Source of the DNA: Morganella morganii H1r
Lineage (GTDB): Bacteria; Pseudomonadota; Gammaproteobacteria; Enterobacterales; Enterobacteriaceae
Direction: 5' to 3'
NCBI RefSeq assembly: GCF_000633515.1
Contig: NZ_AYMP01000006.1
Location: 124,001 to 188,000 of the forward strand
DNA: 64,000 nt
Shown here piece by piece: positions 26,451-35,967 of this stretch (position 1 is the first letter of the stretch; each line of letters opens with the position of its first letter). The position numbers and the translations under genes are program-made. The notes under the pieces were generated by a model that saw only the letters and a program-made list of their open reading frames with translations, was not told the DNA's origin and ran no database searches.

Positions 26451-27194
26451 ATGCAGTTGAAACACCTATTTTTCAGACAACGGCGCCGCCGTTTGCTCAC
26501 CGCGTTATGTGTCTTCCTTGTTATCCTCGCAGGCTACGGGGTATACAACGCTATCCGGATGAAAGCAAAAGGCGTTGAGGAACACTACACACACCGCGGG
26601 GAGATTAAACAATATTCTCTGCGTGACGGCAGCCTGCTGAAGCTGGATACGGAGTCACGTGCTGTGGTGGCCTATGATAACGGCAGCCGGGCGGTAAAAT
26701 TACTGTCCGGACGGGCGCGTTTTGCCGTCAGTGATAACCGGGAGGAGTTGCGCCCGTTCCGGGTCACCGCTAATGGTGTGCGGGTGGAATCCGGTAATGG
26801 TAACTTTGTGGTCGATATTGAGGATAACAAAGTCTCGGTCTGTCCGCTGGATCAAACGGTGACCACCTTTTTTAACGGCAAAACCGAAACGGTGGGACCG
26901 GGACAGCGTCTGGAAATTCTGCCGGAAGGCCGGGCGAAAGTATTTCAGCGCACATATACCGATATCGACTGGTTATCGGGCTCACTGATGCTGGATAATA
27001 TTCCGCTGTCAGAAGCGATTGAGATGATCAACAGCTACCGCGCGGTACCGGTGGTTCTGCTGAATAATGATAAAAAAGATATTATTGTGGATCGTGTGCT
27101 GCATCTCAGCCGTCTGGATGAAGAGGTTGAGGAGATGATGCGCTCCCTCGGGCTGACCCGCGAATCACTGCCGGGCTCAGAGGCTTACCGCTGA
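26451..27194 (+). CDS. Orphan FecR-like inner-membrane/periplasmic protein
   Basis: FecR proteins relay a signal from a TonB receptor to an ECF sigma factor. Here a short basic N-terminus leads into a single membrane helix (about residues 12-32), then the FecR periplasmic domain (LRDGSLLKLDTESRAVVAY, VKLLSGRARFAV, RVESGNGNFVVDIED) and a C-terminal STN/DUF4974-like domain (LSGSLMLDNIPLSEAIEMIN). The cytoplasmic DUF4880 domain that normally contacts the sigma factor is missing, and no sigma factor or TonB receptor gene is adjacent. The start may be ATG 26451 or, better spaced from AGGAG at 26445-26449, TTG 26457. Function is unknown. Confidence 0.8.
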   Translation: MQLKHLFFRQRRRRLLTALCVFLVILAGYGVYNAIRMKAKGVEEHYTHRGEIKQYSLRDGSLLKLDTESRAVVAYDNGSRAVKLLSGRARFAVSDNREELRPFRVTANGVRVESGNGNFVVDIEDNKVSVCPLDQTVTTFFNGKTETVGPGQRLEILPEGRAKVFQRTYTDIDWLSGSLMLDNIPLSEAIEMINSYRAVPVVLLNNDKKDIIVDRVLHLSRLDEEVEEMMRSLGLTRESLPGSEAYR

Positions 27195-27310
27195 GTTGCC
27201 TGTCCGGCGATAAAATCTGACTGTCCGGCAACAGCGGCGGTGGCTGATCACCGGTATAATGATACGGAATATTACCCTGATTAACCACTGTACAGCAGAC
27301 AGAGAGACCA

Positions 27311-27652
27311 ATGACATCAGCAGAAATTGAATGGGCGGATTTTGAAAAAGTGGAACTGCGGGTCGGTGTGGTACTGACTGCAGAGCTTAATCCGAAAGCC
27401 CGCAAACCCGCTTATATCTTTACGGTGGATTTTGGTGAGTTTGGCGTGAAAACATCCAGCGCGCAGGTTACCGCATTATATAAACCGGAAGAATTAATCG
27501 GGCGTCAGGTATTATGTGTGTGTAATTTTGCCCCGAAACGGGTGGCCGGTGTGAAATCAGAAGTGCTGATCACCGGTGCCGCCAACGCGGACGGGGATAT
27601 CGTTCTCGCGGAGTTTTCCCTGCCGGTACCTGCCGGTCACCGCCTGATGTAA
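27311..27652 (+). CDS. csaA: CsaA-type tRNA-binding domain protein
   Basis: A 113-residue stand-alone OB-fold protein of the EMAP/tRNA-binding family. FEKVELRVGVV, IFTVDFGEFGVKTSSAQVTALYKPEELIGRQV and NFAPKRVAGVKSEVLI match CsaA, described in Bacillus as a secretion-related chaperone, more closely than E. coli YgjH. The protein is cytoplasmic and probably dimeric (family knowledge). It is preceded by a short intergenic gap after the FecR-like gene and followed 40 bases later by the AraC-type gene. Confidence 0.88.
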   Translation: MTSAEIEWADFEKVELRVGVVLTAELNPKARKPAYIFTVDFGEFGVKTSSAQVTALYKPEELIGRQVLCVCNFAPKRVAGVKSEVLITGAANADGDIVLAEFSLPVPAGHRLM

Positions 27653-27693
27653 CACCCTGCGCCTGTCGTTTTCCGTACTCACAGGGGCATGCC

Positions 27694-28404
27694 ATGAAAC
27701 GACCTGTTATCTCATTACGCAGCTATCAGCAGGAGACCCTGGAACACCGTCATGATGACAGGTGGCAGCTGGTGCTGGGCGGCAGTGGTGCAATGGAACT
27801 GACTGTCGGCAGTGACAGCGGTTCAGTGGAGCAGGGGCGGATGGCGGCGATCCCGCCGGGGTATCATCACCGTTTCTGCGGCACCGGGCATAACTGCCAG
27901 CTGGTACTGGAACTGCCTGCTGACAGCTTTTTCCTCACATCCCCTGATTCCCTGTGGTCAGTGCTGCCGGATGCCACCCGTGCTTATGCGGACTGGCTTA
28001 TCCGTTATCCGCAGATGATTGACCAGCACCCTGAAAGCACACACATGCTGCTGGCTGAGCAGCTTGCGGTGCAGTTACAGCCGGACAGGCGCTGGCTGTA
28101 TACACTGAAACAACAGCTGACCGCACGTCCTGATTACCCGTGGACGGTCAGTGAGATGGCATCGTGCTGTGCATTATCGGCCAGTACCCTCCAGCGCCGC
28201 CTGCTGGCGGCCACCGGTAAAACCCCGGTGGTTTTTCTGACAGAAATACGTCTGCGCCGGGCGCATCACCTTATCTGCCATACTCCGCTGACACTGCCGG
28301 ACATAGCCCTGCGCTGCGGTTACAGTACCCAATCCTCCCTGACCAGTGCTTTCCGGCGTTTTTACGGTGAGACACCCGGCAATCTGCGCATAAAAAAAGG
28401 GTGA
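27694..28404 (+). CDS. AraC-family transcriptional regulator
   Basis: A 236-residue one-domain-plus-cupin regulator. The N-terminal half has a cupin-like pattern (LEHRHDDRWQLVLGGSGAMELTVG, IPPGYHHRF), and the C-terminal 100 residues contain the double helix-turn-helix with MASCCALSASTLQRRLLAATGKTPVVFL and DIALRCGYSTQSSLTSAFRRFYGETPG. The target and ligand are unknown. It ends at a shared bidirectional terminator facing the peptide transporter gene. Confidence 0.93.
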   Translation: MKRPVISLRSYQQETLEHRHDDRWQLVLGGSGAMELTVGSDSGSVEQGRMAAIPPGYHHRFCGTGHNCQLVLELPADSFFLTSPDSLWSVLPDATRAYADWLIRYPQMIDQHPESTHMLLAEQLAVQLQPDRRWLYTLKQQLTARPDYPWTVSEMASCCALSASTLQRRLLAATGKTPVVFLTEIRLRRAHHLICHTPLTLPDIALRCGYSTQSSLTSAFRRFYGETPGNLRIKKG

Positions 28405-28424
28405 GCTGTCGCTCACCCTTTTTG
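28392..28424. terminator. Bidirectional terminator between AraC-type gene and peptide transporter
   Basis: GGGTGAGC, loop TGTC, GCTCACCC, with a run of A before and a run of T after. It can stop transcription from both convergent genes. It overlaps the last codons of the AraC-type gene. Confidence 0.9.
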
Positions 28425-28443
28425 CTTTGATATATTACTGCTG

Positions 28444-29967
28444 TCAGGCAGATTTGCTGTCTGCGCTTTGCAGCATTTTGCGCACCGGGACGATCAGCAC
28501 ACACAGAACGGCGGCACAGATAAGCAGGGCAACAGAAACGTGTGAGAAGAAGCCCGGCAGGTTCATCAGCTGATCCGGACGGACATTACCGCCCATGATA
28601 CCGGCTGCGAGGTTACCCAGCGCACTGGCACAGAACCACAGACCCATCACCTGACCGCGCATTTTCATCGGCGCCAGCAGTGTCATGGTTGCCAGACCAA
28701 TCGGGCTTAAGCACAGCTCACCCAGGGTCAGCAGCAGGATACTGAAGGTCAGCCACATTGGGGAGACACCGGCGCTGCTTTCAATCACGCGCTCGGACGC
28801 CATCATCATCACCGCAAAACCACCTGCTGCGAACAGGACACCGAACATAAATTTGGTGATACTGCTCAGGTTCATATTACGGCGCGCCAGGGCAGGCCAT
28901 AACCAGCTGAACACCGGAGCCAGCAGAATGATAAACAGGGCGTTGATGGACTGGAACCAGACGGTCGGGATTTCAAAACCGAACAGGTTACGGTCAGTGT
29001 AATCCTTCGCAAACAGGTTGAAGGACGTTGGTTTCTGTTCAAACGCAGACCAGAACAGGGCAGCGGTGACTAACAGAATAAAACAGACAAACAAGCGGAT
29101 GCGTTCACTGCTTTGCAGACCGGCAAACACAAACAGGTAGATGAAGTAGAGAATAACCATCCCGGAGATGAGGTAAACCATGTTGGTGGCAACCAGCATC
29201 GGGTTGAACGGGATAATATCGCCGGCGATCAGGGCAGTGACAACTGCGATAACCGCTGCCGCCAGACTTACCCACATGCCGACATTTTTGCGCGCGACCG
29301 TCGGGCGATCCCAGCTGGAGTCCAGACCGACTTCACCGTCATACTGACGCATCAGCGGTACCGCGTAAAAGCGGAACACCAGCAGGGCCACTAACATCCC
29401 CAGACCACCGATACCGAAGCCCCAGTGCCAGCCGAAGTTAGGAACTAACCAGCCGGTCGCCAGCGGCGCGATAAAGGAGCCCATGTTAATCCCCATGTAG
29501 AACAGGGAAAAACCGCCGTCACGGCGTGTATCGTCCTCTTTGTACAGTGTACCGACCATCACCGTCACACAGGTTTTAAATAACCCGGTACCGATAACGA
29601 TAAACAGCAGACCGACAAAGAACAGCTTTGGTGACCAGATTGCCGACAGGGCAATCGAGAGGTGACCCAGTGCAATGAGAATGGAGCCGTACCAGACCGC
29701 GAGACGCTGTCCGAGCCAGTTATCCGCCAGCCAGCCGCCCGGCAGGGAAGTCAGGTAAATCGCACCGGCAAAAATACCGACGATAGCGGATGCCTGTTCA
29801 CGCGGAATATCCATCCCGCCTTCATAGACGGTGGCTGCCATAAACAGGATCAGTAACGGACGGATACCGTAGAAGGAGAAACGCTCCCACATCTCGGTAA
29901 AGAACAGCGAGCTCAGCGGGTAAGGGTGCCCGAAGAAAGTACGTTTTTTGTTTGTTGTTGATTGCAT
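28444..29967 (-). CDS. POT/PTR-family proton-dependent oligopeptide transporter
   Basis: A 507-residue polytopic inner-membrane symporter for di- and tripeptides. The proton-coupling motif ExxER is seen in LFFTEMWERFSFYGIRPLL near residue 22-40, and the PTR2 signature region GTGLFKTCVTVMVGTLY with FYMGINMGSFIAP near residues 125-170. About 14 hydrophobic helices are apparent. It belongs with the Dtp-type bacterial carriers, but which E. coli paralogue it corresponds to cannot be decided by eye. It is monocistronic, with a 394-base region upstream. Confidence 0.93.
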   Translation of the reverse strand: MQSTTNKKRTFFGHPYPLSSLFFTEMWERFSFYGIRPLLILFMAATVYEGGMDIPREQASAIVGIFAGAIYLTSLPGGWLADNWLGQRLAVWYGSILIALGHLSIALSAIWSPKLFFVGLLFIVIGTGLFKTCVTVMVGTLYKEDDTRRDGGFSLFYMGINMGSFIAPLATGWLVPNFGWHWGFGIGGLGMLVALLVFRFYAVPLMRQYDGEVGLDSSWDRPTVARKNVGMWVSLAAAVIAVVTALIAGDIIPFNPMLVATNMVYLISGMVILYFIYLFVFAGLQSSERIRLFVCFILLVTAALFWSAFEQKPTSFNLFAKDYTDRNLFGFEIPTVWFQSINALFIILLAPVFSWLWPALARRNMNLSSITKFMFGVLFAAGGFAVMMMASERVIESSAGVSPMWLTFSILLLTLGELCLSPIGLATMTLLAPMKMRGQVMGLWFCASALGNLAAGIMGGNVRPDQLMNLPGFFSHVSVALLICAAVLCVLIVPVRKMLQSADSKSA

Positions 29968-30361
29968 CTGTAATTTCCCAAAGGTTTATTCCGGAGAATA
30001 AGCCTGAAAATGGTAAGGATAAACAGTTCCTGTTAACAAAATGATACTTTTGCGTATCAATAAACATCCTGTCTTATTAAAGTATTATTAACACACTTAT
30101 CGTGAATCGTATTCACTTAAAGCACGTTTTCTATTTTATAAACCATTTTTTAGATGAAATGTCGACAAAAATCTCATTTCACAAGACTTATTTATACAAA
30201 ATGTGAGGGTGTCTATTGACAGAAGATGTGGATTATGAAGCTTACATATATTTGCAAAATTATTTTAAATCAACCAGTTAAAGTTTACTGATAACGTAAA
30301 GATGAAATTTCAGTAACAAATGGCTGACAGTGAAAAGTAACCGGATGAAAACCGGCGATAT
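29968..30361. promoter_or_regulatory. Intergenic region upstream of the peptide transporter
   Basis: AT-rich and without a credible gene. It holds the promoter of the reverse-strand peptide transporter and the 3' region of mdtG. Beyond the mdtG stop only a weak GCCGG...CCGGT hairpin is visible on the reverse strand; no operator was recognised. Confidence 0.4.
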
Positions 30362-31594
30362 CTACCCGATATCGGCGGATTTAATTTTCGGGGTACTCTG
30401 CGATTTTATGCACCACCACGAATAAAACAGATTAAACAGTACAACCGCAGCGGTGAAATAAAAGACAGAAGCGAAGCCGAAATGAGCAGCCACCCAGGCA
30501 CCCATTAACGGTCCCGCAACATTACCGGTATCACGCAGCGCCTGGTTATAGCTGAAAATCCGCCCGGCAATTTCATGGGAGATATGATAAATAATCAGGG
30601 TCTGTACCGCAGGCAGCAGAGCGGCATTGACAGCGCCGAGCAGAAAACGCAGGGCACCGAGCTGCCAGTAATGGGTGACCCAGGCCATCGGCAGGATGAC
30701 AAACACAGAGACCGCCAGCATGGTAACCAGCACTTTATCCGGCCCTATCCGGTCACTCAGCTTTCCGAGCCGCGGAGCGCTGATCAGGGCGGCAAGCCCG
30801 GGTACAGAGGCAATTAACCCGCTGATAAACGCCAGGTTTCCGGTATGACCGCCGAGTTCGCGGATATAGAGGGTGATAACCGGGCTGACTGAGCCCGCCG
30901 CAATCTGAATACACATGGTGGTGAAGAACAGACAGATCACCAGACGCGGATTTTTTATCGCCGCAAAGACCTGCTTTGTGTTGAGGGCATCTTTGCGTGA
31001 TACCGGTGTGAAGTTTTCTCGGACAAAAAACAGCGTCACGAAAAAGCAGATAAACAGTACGGTGGCAGTAATATAGAAGACAGGACGCAATCCGGTCTGA
31101 TCCGCCAGAAAACCACCGATAAGCGGGCCGATAAGTGCGCCGCTGACGGCGCCGGTGGAAAGTGTGCCCAGCGCCCAGCCGGTGCGTTTGACCGGTACCT
31201 GGGTGGCAATCAGGGCATTGGCATTCGGCACGAAACCGCCCAGCAGCCCGAGCAGGGCGCGCAGAAACAGCAATTGCCAGACATTCTGTGCAAAGCCCAT
31301 CAGCAGCATGACAATCGCCATACCGAGCGCGGAGCGCAGCAGCATCAGCTTACGGCCTTTGCGGTCAGAGAGTTTGCCCCAGAAAGGCGCGGCAATGGCA
31401 GAAAACAGGAAGGTAATACTGAATGCCGCCCCCGTCCACAGATTGAGTTCCTCATGGTCTGTCACCCCGAGCTCTTCCACATAGAGCGGCAGAAAGGGCA
31501 TGATCAGGCTGAAGGCGGCACCGGTCAGAAAACAGCCGAACCACACAACATAAAGATTTCGTTTCCAGTTACGGTTGGGGGCTTTGTTCTGCAT
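30362..31594 (-). CDS. mdtG: MdtG, major-facilitator multidrug efflux transporter
   Basis: A 410-residue MFS drug:proton antiporter. The start [20 protein letters not shown], the MFS loop motif [19 protein letters not shown] and the [23 protein letters not shown] block match E. coli MdtG almost residue for residue. In E. coli it affects fosfomycin and deoxycholate sensitivity (family knowledge). It follows lpxL on the same strand after 24 bases. In E. coli mdtG and lpxL are also neighbours, so the linkage is conserved. Confidence 0.95.
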   Translation of the reverse strand: MQNKAPNRNWKRNLYVVWFGCFLTGAAFSLIMPFLPLYVEELGVTDHEELNLWTGAAFSITFLFSAIAAPFWGKLSDRKGRKLMLLRSALGMAIVMLLMGFAQNVWQLLFLRALLGLLGGFVPNANALIATQVPVKRTGWALGTLSTGAVSGALIGPLIGGFLADQTGLRPVFYITATVLFICFFVTLFFVRENFTPVSRKDALNTKQVFAAIKNPRLVICLFFTTMCIQIAAGSVSPVITLYIRELGGHTGNLAFISGLIASVPGLAALISAPRLGKLSDRIGPDKVLVTMLAVSVFVILPMAWVTHYWQLGALRFLLGAVNAALLPAVQTLIIYHISHEIAGRIFSYNQALRDTGNVAGPLMGAWVAAHFGFASVFYFTAAVVLFNLFYSWWCIKSQSTPKIKSADIG

Positions 31595-31618
31595 CAGGGT
31601 AGTAATTTAATTCCTTTT

Positions 31619-32560
31619 TTAATGGACTTTATCCCGGTCATGATAGAGGGACGGTTCGCCTTCCGGCCGTGTTTTGAAGCGCCGGTGCAGCCACATATAT
31701 TGTTCCGGGGCGCGTAAAATTTCTTTTTCCACAACATGGTTCATAAAGGTTGCGGCAGCCACATCATCATCTTCCGGAAAACCCTCCGCAGGGGGTTGGA
31801 TCAGCAGTTCATAGCCTTTTCCGTCCGGCAGGCGTCGCGGTGTGAACGGGATCAGTGCTGCACGACCGGCTTTGACCAGAATAGACGTACCGGTGGTGGT
31901 GGCGGCTTTCTCCACGGCAAACAGCGGGGCGAACACACTTTTGCGCGGGCCGTAATCGTGATCCGGTGCATACCACAAAATCTGTCCGTCACGCAGGGCG
32001 CGGATCATCCCTTTGACATCCTTGCGGTCGAGCATGGATTTGTTGGATCGCAAACGACCGGTGGTCTGCATCCAGTCCATCACCGGGTTATCGTTCGGAC
32101 GGTAAACCCCGATGCCGGGATTGAGCATACCGAAAATCCGTGCGCCCAGTTCCAGGGTCAGGAAATGGATACCTATCACGATAATACCTTGTCCGGATGC
32201 CTGTACTTTCTGAATATGTTCGCGGCCTTCGACCTTAAACCAGCGTTTTACCCGCCAGTCCGGCCAGAACCAGGCCATACCGGTTTCAAACAGCCCCATG
32301 CCGACGGATTCAAAATTCGCCACCACCATCGCTTTGCGCTTTTCTTCCGGCATATCCGGAAAACATAACTGCAGATTGCGGTCAGCAATCTCCGCGCGGC
32401 GTTTGAGAAAACGCATGGACAGACGACCCAGACGGGTACCCAGCCGGTAAATCACCGGATACGGCAGCAACACCAGTACATACAGCACACCCAGGCCAAA
32501 CCAGGTCAGCCAGTAGCGGGGATGCAGAAACGAGCGTTGAAATTCAGGAGCTGTAATCAT
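31619..32560 (-). CDS. lpxL: LpxL, lipid A lauroyl acyltransferase
   Basis: This inner-membrane enzyme transfers a secondary acyl chain (lauroyl in E. coli) to Kdo2-lipid IVA. The HX4(D/E) catalytic motif is visible in [12 protein letters not shown], and the stretch [28 protein letters not shown] and the [13 protein letters not shown] end are highly conserved. One N-terminal membrane helix spans about residues 18-38. At 313 residues it is close to the E. coli length of 306. It is probably co-transcribed with mdtG. Confidence 0.95.
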   Translation of the reverse strand: MITAPEFQRSFLHPRYWLTWFGLGVLYVLVLLPYPVIYRLGTRLGRLSMRFLKRRAEIADRNLQLCFPDMPEEKRKAMVVANFESVGMGLFETGMAWFWPDWRVKRWFKVEGREHIQKVQASGQGIIVIGIHFLTLELGARIFGMLNPGIGVYRPNDNPVMDWMQTTGRLRSNKSMLDRKDVKGMIRALRDGQILWYAPDHDYGPRKSVFAPLFAVEKAATTTGTSILVKAGRAALIPFTPRRLPDGKGYELLIQPPAEGFPEDDDVAAATFMNHVVEKEILRAPEQYMWLHRRFKTRPEGEPSLYHDRDKVH

Positions 32561-32651
32561 AGTCAGACATCGTTATTGTTTAAAGCATCAGCAGATGCGG
32601 GTTCATGTAAATGATATAACATTAAATTATACGTGGTATCAGTCGCAGGTG

Positions 32652-33263
32652 TTAGTGTTCTGCACTGCTGTTTTCAGCGTCCGTAATGCTGTTGAGCTGT
32701 GTGACCAGCTCCGCGAGGCTGCCCGCCGCCATTTTTTCCATCACTTTGGCGCGGTGCACTTCGACCGTTCTTACCGCGACATGGGCGATATCCGCGATTT
32801 CCCGGTTCATCAGCCCTTGTGCCACAAAACCGGCGATCTGGCGCTCTTTTGGTGTCAGGGTCTGAAAACGGTCACGGATTTGGGCACAGGCCACAGCTTT
32901 ACCGGTCACAGCGGCGGCGCGGATCAGTGCTGCCTGTAGCGGCTGTGTGGCCACCGGTTTCTGCAGAAAATCCACTGCGCCGAGTTTCATCTGTTCAACC
33001 GCCATCGGCAGGTCGCCGTGGCCGGTCAGGAATATCACCGCCAGTGTGCTGTGCTGCTCCAGAAGGCGCTGATGCACACGGCAGCCGTCAAGGTGCGGCA
33101 TGCGCATATCCAGTAATACAATACCGCAGGTATGCAGCTTTGCCTGTGCAATAAATGTCCGGCTGTCATTCCAGACACACACTTCATAACCGAGGCTCTC
33201 CAGCAAAAACTGACACGCCTGTGTTACAGCAACATCATCATCAACCAGGTGGATCACGGGCAT
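32652..33263 (-). CDS. ttrR: TtrR, response regulator for tetrathionate respiration
   Basis: A FixJ-type response regulator of 203 residues. The receiver domain has the acidic pocket at Asp8-10, the phosphoacceptor Asp52 (VLLDMRMPHLDG) and the conserved lysine in FLQKP. A LuxR-type helix-turn-helix follows: LTPKERQIAGFVAQGL, then NREIADIAHVAVRTVEVHRAKVMEKM. It overlaps the end of ttrS and completes the two-component system that, in Salmonella, activates ttrBCA when tetrathionate is present without oxygen. Confidence 0.93.
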   Translation of the reverse strand: MPVIHLVDDDVAVTQACQFLLESLGYEVCVWNDSRTFIAQAKLHTCGIVLLDMRMPHLDGCRVHQRLLEQHSTLAVIFLTGHGDLPMAVEQMKLGAVDFLQKPVATQPLQAALIRAAAVTGKAVACAQIRDRFQTLTPKERQIAGFVAQGLMNREIADIAHVAVRTVEVHRAKVMEKMAAGSLAELVTQLNSITDAENSSAEH

Positions 33264-35008
33264 GGGGGTTCCTTTGTCGGTTCACTGAAGATAAGAGTAA
33301 CACATAAGCCGGGCTGTTCGTCCGGACCGGTGCAATTTTCCATGTGAATATCACCGCCCTGGCTGCGCATCAGGCGCTGACAGATCACCAGCCCGAGCCC
33401 GAGCCCTTCGGCCCGGGTGGAACGGAACGGGGCAAAAGGTTGCGCCAGCTGTGCTTCATCCATCCCGCCGCCGTTATCCTGCACCACCAGAATCTGCCCG
33501 CCCGGCGTATAATGGTGTGTCACCCGGATGCAGTCCGCCCCGGCCTGCAAACTGTTACTGAACAAATTGGAAAGCACCTGATCCGGCAGTGCCGGGGGTA
33601 AGTGTAATACGGCATCATGAGCAACGGTGTTATATAAAACCGCAGAAGGATATCGTTCTGTAACCCGCAGCAGTTTCCAGACCAGATCCGGCACCGCCGC
33701 GATATTTTGCGGTACAGGCGCGCCGTCCGGGGAGGCCGGGTTGTTTCCCGCCCATAAGCGCAGATTACGGATAATACTGGCACCGCGTTCGGCCTGGCTG
33801 TCAATCTGCGACATGACCGGCAGCAGCGGATGGGCGGGATCTTCCCGCTCCAGCCGGATTTGCGAGCCCTGGGCATAATGACGGATAGCGGACAGCGGCT
33901 GATTCAGCTCATGCGCAAAACCGGAGGCCATCTCCCCGAGCACACTGAGCTGCTGAGCTTTTTCCAGATCCTGCTGCTGGCGCTGTAACTGAGAATGGGC
34001 GGCTTCCAGCTGACGGGTACGGCGGCGCACCCGGAAAGCAATCCACACATGGTTGATACCGAGCAGCATAAAAACCAGGGCAACCGAACCTAACAGCCAG
34101 CTGTTTTTCCGGCTCCAGCTGATAATCTCCTGCCAGAACTGACGCTGCTGCGGGTGCTGATTGACGTCCCTCAGCAGATTTTCCACCTGGCGGGTGGAGG
34201 ACGGTGCCCCCCAGCGCATCGCTTTTTCACCGTGGCTGTTCAGCAGCACCCGGGTGACTTCATCCGCCAGTTCGTCCGGCACATCACTGCCCGCCGCAAA
34301 TGACCAGTTCGGGTATAATTCGCTGCTGGTCCAGCAGGGAATGGGACTGTCGTGCCGGATCAGCGGGCGGAAATCATCCTGGTGAATAAGCCCCTCTTTA
34401 TCCATGGATTCGATCAGACATGCCGGAACAATCGCACCGGAAATCGCCTTGTCCCGCAGCAGATAAAGCAGGGCATCAGCCGGAAACCCCGAGAACTGAA
34501 GATGGTAATCACGCGGCGGATCGATACCTGCATCACGCAATGCTTTATAGCCTAATAAATAGCCGCCGAAGGCATCCGGCGCGACAGCCCCGACTTTTTT
34601 ACCGGTCAGATCCGCCGGCGTCTGATAAGGGCTCTCTTTACGCACCAGCAGCACACTGCCGATCACATTACGGGTGGCGTTATCCGGCTCATAAGCCGAA
34701 CGCAGGGAAACCAGCCAGCGCAGGGGAAAGTTGCTGTCCAGCTGGATAAACTGTGCCGGGTTGGTGAGGACAAACTGAATCTCGTTATTGTGCAGCGCTT
34801 CCCGCATCTGATCCAGCGTCAGCGGCAACAGGGTGAAGTGTTCGCCGGGCAGGGCGCGGTTGAGCTGCTCTGTCAGCGGCTCCCAGTAATGACGTGTCGG
34901 CGCATCCCCCCGTAGTGCCAGCACTCCGATAGTCCACTGTGCGGCAAATGAAAAAGAGGTGAGAAATAACAGTGCGGTCAGCAAACCTGTGCGTGCGGCT
35001 ATCTGCAT
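33254..35008 (-). CDS. ttrS: TtrS, tetrathionate-sensing histidine kinase
   Basis: A 584-residue membrane sensor. A signal sequence (residues 1-22) leads into a periplasmic PhnD-like binding domain (WTIGVLALRGDAPT...HYWEPLTEQLN, ILTNPAQFIQL-type), a membrane helix near residues 298-320, then the HisKA domain with the phosphorylated His366 in FAHELNQPLSAIRHYAQG, and an HATPase domain (FSNSLQAGADCI, DNGGGM, GLGLGLVICQRLM). The binding domain is taken to sense tetrathionate by analogy with Salmonella TtrS. It is divergent from ttrB, with a 221-base shared promoter region. Confidence 0.93.
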   Translation of the reverse strand: MQIAARTGLLTALLFLTSFSFAAQWTIGVLALRGDAPTRHYWEPLTEQLNRALPGEHFTLLPLTLDQMREALHNNEIQFVLTNPAQFIQLDSNFPLRWLVSLRSAYEPDNATRNVIGSVLLVRKESPYQTPADLTGKKVGAVAPDAFGGYLLGYKALRDAGIDPPRDYHLQFSGFPADALLYLLRDKAISGAIVPACLIESMDKEGLIHQDDFRPLIRHDSPIPCWTSSELYPNWSFAAGSDVPDELADEVTRVLLNSHGEKAMRWGAPSSTRQVENLLRDVNQHPQQRQFWQEIISWSRKNSWLLGSVALVFMLLGINHVWIAFRVRRRTRQLEAAHSQLQRQQQDLEKAQQLSVLGEMASGFAHELNQPLSAIRHYAQGSQIRLEREDPAHPLLPVMSQIDSQAERGASIIRNLRLWAGNNPASPDGAPVPQNIAAVPDLVWKLLRVTERYPSAVLYNTVAHDAVLHLPPALPDQVLSNLFSNSLQAGADCIRVTHHYTPGGQILVVQDNGGGMDEAQLAQPFAPFRSTRAEGLGLGLVICQRLMRSQGGDIHMENCTGPDEQPGLCVTLIFSEPTKEPPCP

Positions 35009-35229
35009 GTGTCCCCGGGTCAGTGCGTCCTGTGTCAGTTTTCTGGGAAAAATCTGTTGTTTTAGATCAACGTATTCCCCGTTATGTGGTTAACCACAAT
35101 AGGGGAAGTCTCCGGCAATTTTTACAATCCCCATAATGACATATCCCTTTACTCAACAACATGTTTATTCCTTTTTGGTTGAGTTTGAATACGACGAGCA
35201 ATGAAGTTCCAAATACACCGGAGAGCAGT
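35009..35229. promoter_or_regulatory. Divergent ttrSR/ttrBCA control region with palindrome and FNR-like site
   Basis: An FNR-like site TTGTT-N4-ATCAA lies at 35057-35070, one mismatch from the TTGAT-N4-ATCAA consensus. A 14-base perfect palindrome TGTGGTTAACCACA lies at 35085-35098 and is bracketed by CCCC at 35077 and GGGG at 35102, giving a longer imperfect dyad. TtrR is the obvious candidate for the palindrome and FNR for oxygen control, as in Salmonella, but binding is inferred. Confidence 0.65.
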
Positions 35230-35967
35230 ATGGATCTTGGCAAACGAAAATTTCTGCAAAACCTGGGCGTCCTGACAGCAGGTACGGCCCTGGTTCCGAT
35301 GGCGGAGGCAGGTCTGCATTTTTCGCCGACCCGCCGCGAAGGTGACCCGTCAAAGCGCTACGGTATGCTGATTGATTTACGCTGCTGTGTCGGCTGTCAG
35401 TCCTGTACCGTCAGCTGTTCTGTTGAAAATCAGAGCCCGCAGGGGCAGTTCCGCACCAGTGTCAGTCAGTATCAGATTCAGATCCGTAATGAAGAGGCAA
35501 CAACCAACGTGCTGCTGCCGCGTCTGTGCAACCATTGTGATAACCCGCCGTGTGTGCCGGTATGCCCGGTACAGGCTACTTTCCAGCGCGAAGACGGCAT
35601 TGTGGTGGTGGATAACACCCGCTGTGTCGGCTGTGCCTATTGTGTGCAGGCCTGTCCGTACGATGCCCGCTTTATTAACCACAGCACACAAACCGCAGAT
35701 AAATGCACCTTCTGCGCCCACCGTCTGGAAGCGGGGCTGTTACCGGCCTGTGTGGAATCCTGTGTCGGCGGTGCACGTATTATCGGTGACCTGAAAGATC
35801 CGTCCAGCACCATCAGCAAAATGCTCAGAGAGCATGAAGCCGCGATTAAAGTGCTGAAACCGGAAAACGGCACACTGCCGCAGGTGTTCTATCTGGGACT
35901 GGATGAGGCTTTTGTCCATCCGCTGGAAAATCGCGGACAGCCCGCATTATGGCAGGAGATCCACTGA
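35230..35967 (+). CDS. ttrB: TtrB, tetrathionate reductase iron-sulfur subunit
   Basis: The electron-transfer subunit of periplasmic tetrathionate reductase, 245 residues with four ferredoxin-type cysteine clusters (CVGCQSC, CNHCDNPPCVPVC, CVGCAYCVQAC, CTFC). The N-terminus MDLGKRKFLQNLGV followed by a hydrophobic stretch is a Tat signal with KR in place of the twin arginine, the same exception reported for Salmonella TtrB. ATG 35230 has GGAG six bases upstream; the frame is open from 35161 but that part is unlike the family. Its stop overlaps the ttrC start by one base. Confidence 0.96.
   Translation: MDLGKRKFLQNLGVLTAGTALVPMAEAGLHFSPTRREGDPSKRYGMLIDLRCCVGCQSCTVSCSVENQSPQGQFRTSVSQYQIQIRNEEATTNVLLPRLCNHCDNPPCVPVCPVQATFQREDGIVVVDNTRCVGCAYCVQACPYDARFINHSTQTADKCTFCAHRLEAGLLPACVESCVGGARIIGDLKDPSSTISKMLREHEAAIKVLKPENGTLPQVFYLGLDEAFVHPLENRGQPALWQEIH

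Noticed and set aside
28174..28504. Reverse open frames around the AraC/POT terminator
   Set aside because: They run through the terminator hairpin and oppose or overlap recognised genes.
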